DNA from: Pedobacter jejuensis
GTDB taxonomy: Bacteria > Bacteroidota > Bacteroidia > Sphingobacteriales > Sphingobacteriaceae
Length of the DNA: 64,000 bases
Assembly: GCF_003725795.1 (NCBI RefSeq)
Contig: NZ_RBEE01000042.1
Span: 372,001 to 436,000, forward strand
Direction of reading: 5' to 3'
In this document: piece after piece, positions 61,926 through 64,000 of the stretch
Layout: the number at the start of each line of letters is the position of its first letter
Position numbering within the stretch: position 1 is the stretch's first letter
Position numbers and translations under genes: made by a program
Notes under the pieces: generated by a model
What the model was told of the DNA's origin: nothing
Seen by the model: only the letters and a program-made list of their open reading frames with translations
Databases searched by the model: none

Positions 61926-63290
61926 ATGCAAATCATCAACCCAGCAACCGAAGAAATTATATCCACTTTAGAAGAAGATAATCAAGCTTCGCTTCAAAGC
62001 AAATTTGGAATCCTAAAACAGGCTCAACCTAATTGGGCGAAGCTAACCTTACAAGACAGAATATCTATTCTATCAACTTTCAGCGACATTTTGGAAACTG
62101 AAATTGAGGGTTTAGCTTTAATTTTAACCAACGAAATTGGAAAACCTCTGCAGCAATCTCGCAATGAAATTAATGGCGCAAGGGCAAGAATTAAATGGAT
62201 GCTAAACAACGCAGACAAATATCTTGCGGATGAAGTAATGATAGATGAACCCGGTTTGAAAGAAATCATTAAATACGAACCTTTAGGTGTTATTTGCAAT
62301 ATTTCGGCATGGAATTATCCATATTTAGTGGGTGTAAATGTGTTCATTCCTGCTTTGCTCAGTGGCAACGCAGTGATGTATAAACCATCAGAATATGCAA
62401 CCTTAACAGGTTTACAAATAGAAAAATTACTAAAAAAAGCAGGTGTACCTGAAGAAGTTTTTCAGGTGGCAATTGGCGCTAAAGAAACAGGTTCAGCATT
62501 GCTGGATATCAACTTTGATGGATATTTTTTCACGGGTTCGTACAAAACCGGAAAATATATCTACGAAAAAGTAGCTTCGAAAATGGTTCCTTGTCAGCTG
62601 GAATTAGGTGGAAAAGATCCTTTGTACATTGCTGAAGATGTTGCAGATGTTTCAAATACTGCCATCGGAACTGCAGACGGCGCTTTCTATAACAATGGAC
62701 AAAGCTGTTGCTCGGTTGAGCGAATTTATGTAAACGAAAAAATCTATCATGACTACCTTGATGCATTTGTTAATGAAGTAAAAAGTTGGAAAAGCGGTTT
62801 GCCAACTGTTGATGGGGTGTATCTGGGTGCGCTAACCAGAAAAGAACAGATTGCTGTGTTAGAAAATCAAGTTAAAGATGCTTTAAAAAAAGGTGCAAAA
62901 TTACTTACTGGAGGCAAATCAGGGAATGGCAAAGGTTACTTTTTTGAGCCAACCGTTTTAACTAATGTAACCAATGACATGCTCGTAATGCAGAAAGAAA
63001 GTTTTGGTCCCATTATCGGCATTATGAAAGTAAAAGATGATGAAGAAGCTTTGAAAATGATGCAGGATACTGATTATGGCTTAACGGCCTCAGTTTATAC
63101 GGCCAACCAATCACGGGCAGAAAAAATTCTGAGTCAGTTAGATTCGGGTTCGGGATATTGGAATTGTTGTGATAGAGTAAGTGCCTCCCTACCTTGGAGC
63201 GGACGCAAATATTCTGGTATTGGCGCAACACTTTCTCACCAAGGTTTAAGGGCATTTACAAAACCAAAAGGGTATCATTTAAGAGGCTAA
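61926..63290 (+). CDS. NAD(P)-dependent aldehyde dehydrogenase (succinate-semialdehyde/gamma-glutamyl-aminoaldehyde type)
   Basis: ATG 61926 gives 454 residues (MQIINPATEEI); an in-frame GTG six codons upstream lies within the repeat and is rejected. Catalytic parts are present: PCQLELGGKDP (Glu general base) and NNGQSCCSVERIYV (Cys nucleophile), ICNISAWNYPYLVGVNVFIPALLSGN for the cofactor fold. It likely oxidises the aldehyde made by the upstream ADH to an acid. Last gene of the proposed pathway. Confidence 0.9.
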   Translation: MQIINPATEEIISTLEEDNQASLQSKFGILKQAQPNWAKLTLQDRISILSTFSDILETEIEGLALILTNEIGKPLQQSRNEINGARARIKWMLNNADKYLADEVMIDEPGLKEIIKYEPLGVICNISAWNYPYLVGVNVFIPALLSGNAVMYKPSEYATLTGLQIEKLLKKAGVPEEVFQVAIGAKETGSALLDINFDGYFFTGSYKTGKYIYEKVASKMVPCQLELGGKDPLYIAEDVADVSNTAIGTADGAFYNNGQSCCSVERIYVNEKIYHDYLDAFVNEVKSWKSGLPTVDGVYLGALTRKEQIAVLENQVKDALKKGAKLLTGGKSGNGKGYFFEPTVLTNVTNDMLVMQKESFGPIIGIMKVKDDEEALKMMQDTDYGLTASVYTANQSRAEKILSQLDSGSGYWNCCDRVSASLPWSGRKYSGIGATLSHQGLRAFTKPKGYHLRG

Positions 63291-63379
63291 ATCTTATACC
63301 TTAAATAAAATGGCTATTAAAATCTTTTTTAATAAATTGCGGATTATACTTAATTGGGTTTATCCGCAATTTATTAAGA

Positions 63380-64000
63380 ATGAAAAAACAACTCTTATTT
63401 ATCATTTGCTGCATTTTAGCGAGCAAAAGTTATGCTCAAACCATTGTTAGCGAAAGCGAAATCGGCGATGCAGAAAGTGCAGTTGCACAAACACAAATTG
63501 CGATAATTCCTGAACCAGTTTCTTTAATGAAGAAAACAGGGACTTTCATCTTGCCAGAAAATATTAGCATTCTGGCGCCCAAAAATGAAGATTTAAAACA
63601 GGCAATAGCGTTTTTATCCGATAGGATTGAAAAAGCAACGGGTAAGTTTGTGAGTTCAGTTACGAATGCAAATCATCCAACAATAAAATTTATTCTAAAT
63701 ACCCAAAACGATGCTCAGTTGGGCTTAGAAGGATATAAATTAAATGTAAATCCAACTCAAATCGTAATTACGGCCAATAAACCTGCAGGTATATTTTGGG
63801 GTGTTCAATCCTTAATTCAGCTTTTCCCTGCCGATATAGAAAGCAAAGAAGTGGTTCAAAACGTAAAGTGGAAATTGCCTTGTGTTGATGTTGTTGATTA
63901 TCCTAAATTGGGTTGGAGGGGTTTGATGTTTGATGTTGCTCGTCATTTCTTTACCAAACAAGAGGTTAAGCAGTTTATTGATGATATGGTTCGTTATAAA
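63380..64000 (+). CDS. GH20 family beta-N-acetylhexosaminidase (partial, 5' end)
   Basis: 207 codons are inside the window. The protein has a signal peptide (cleavage after SYAQ, ~20), the GH20b-type N-terminal domain (IIPEPVSLMKKTGTF, then GYKLNVNPTQIVITANKPAGIFWGVQSLIQL), and the beginning of the catalytic barrel (YPKLGWRGLMFDVARHFF). GH20 enzymes release N-acetylhexosamine from chitin fragments, glycoproteins or peptidoglycan pieces. The catalytic Asp-Glu pair is beyond the window edge. Confidence 0.92.
   Translation, partial: MKKQLLFIICCILASKSYAQTIVSESEIGDAESAVAQTQIAIIPEPVSLMKKTGTFILPENISILAPKNEDLKQAIAFLSDRIEKATGKFVSSVTNANHPTIKFILNTQNDAQLGLEGYKLNVNPTQIVITANKPAGIFWGVQSLIQLFPADIESKEVVQNVKWKLPCVDVVDYPKLGWRGLMFDVARHFFTKQEVKQFIDDMVRYK

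Noticed and set aside
61695..61931. Open frame of 78 codons on the minus strand within the CCACAGAT repeats
   Set aside because: It is a translation of the repeat units, giving a repeated peptide, and has no independent support.

Overview
The window looks like a chromosomal segment of a low-GC member of the Bacteroidota, most likely Sphingobacteriaceae (Pedobacter-like). The signs are a SusC/SusD pair, the phylum-specific promoter pattern TTTG-N19/20-TAnnTTTG upstream of several genes, few Shine-Dalgarno sites with A-rich leaders instead, bacterial-type ribosomal operons of Bacteroidota gene order, and the intergenic repeats typical of this group. The genus is an inference; no rRNA gene is present to test it.

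Layout. 1-3.8 kb: the end of a probable GMC oxidoreductase, its gluconate 2-dehydrogenase subunit 3-like partner, and a large secreted glycoside-hydrolase-like protein. 3.9-19.3 kb: one long minus-strand ribosomal operon (rplC to rplQ, with secY, map, infA and rpoA) ending in a strong terminator. 19.4-27.1 kb: an accessory block of mixed strand (sulfite-exporter-like permease, a broken toxin-antitoxin pair, a prephenate dehydrogenase that resembles fungal Tyr1, dGTPase, an orphan LuxR-type response regulator among small disordered proteins). 27.2-30.9 kb: the str operon (rpsL-rpsG-fusA-rpsJ). The accessory block separates rpsJ from rplC, which are normally adjacent; rpsJ is followed by its own terminator and rplC is preceded by its own promoter. 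30.9-31.8 kb: a composite repeat array. 31.9-32.6 kb: a HigB/HigA toxin-antitoxin pair with an operator inside its promoter. 32.7-39.6 kb: a SusC-SusD-lipoprotein-lipoprotein carbohydrate-uptake operon with two CAAACGTTTG operators upstream; the same palindrome lies in front of the glycoside-hydrolase gene at 3.8 kb.

40-56 kb: mostly single-gene housekeeping units (VF530 protein, M1 peptidase, ArsC/Spx-like protein, LytS/LytTR two-component pair, ribH, YtxJ-like bacilliredoxin, mqo with a duplicated 3' end, lipA, ECF sigma/anti-sigma, AIM24 family protein, NAD(P)HX repair enzyme). 56.5-63.3 kb: five same-strand genes (ethanolamine-type permease, glutamine-synthetase-like ligase, iron alcohol dehydrogenase, PuuD-like hydrolase, aldehyde dehydrogenase) that together fit a gamma-glutamylated amino-alcohol (probably ethanolamine) degradation route. 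The window ends inside a GH20 hexosaminidase gene.

Structure not explained by genes: at least eight intergenic spacers, seven of them inside the two ribosomal transcription units, hold long imperfect inverted repeats built from short degenerate words; three of these share one sequence. Other repeats are the 123-bp pair at 24.9 and 40.1 kb, the CCACAGAT...ATCTGTGG hairpins at 47.9-48.1 and 61.5-61.9 kb, and structured elements at 45.7 and 59.4 kb. No rRNA, tRNA, CRISPR array or complete insertion sequence was seen.
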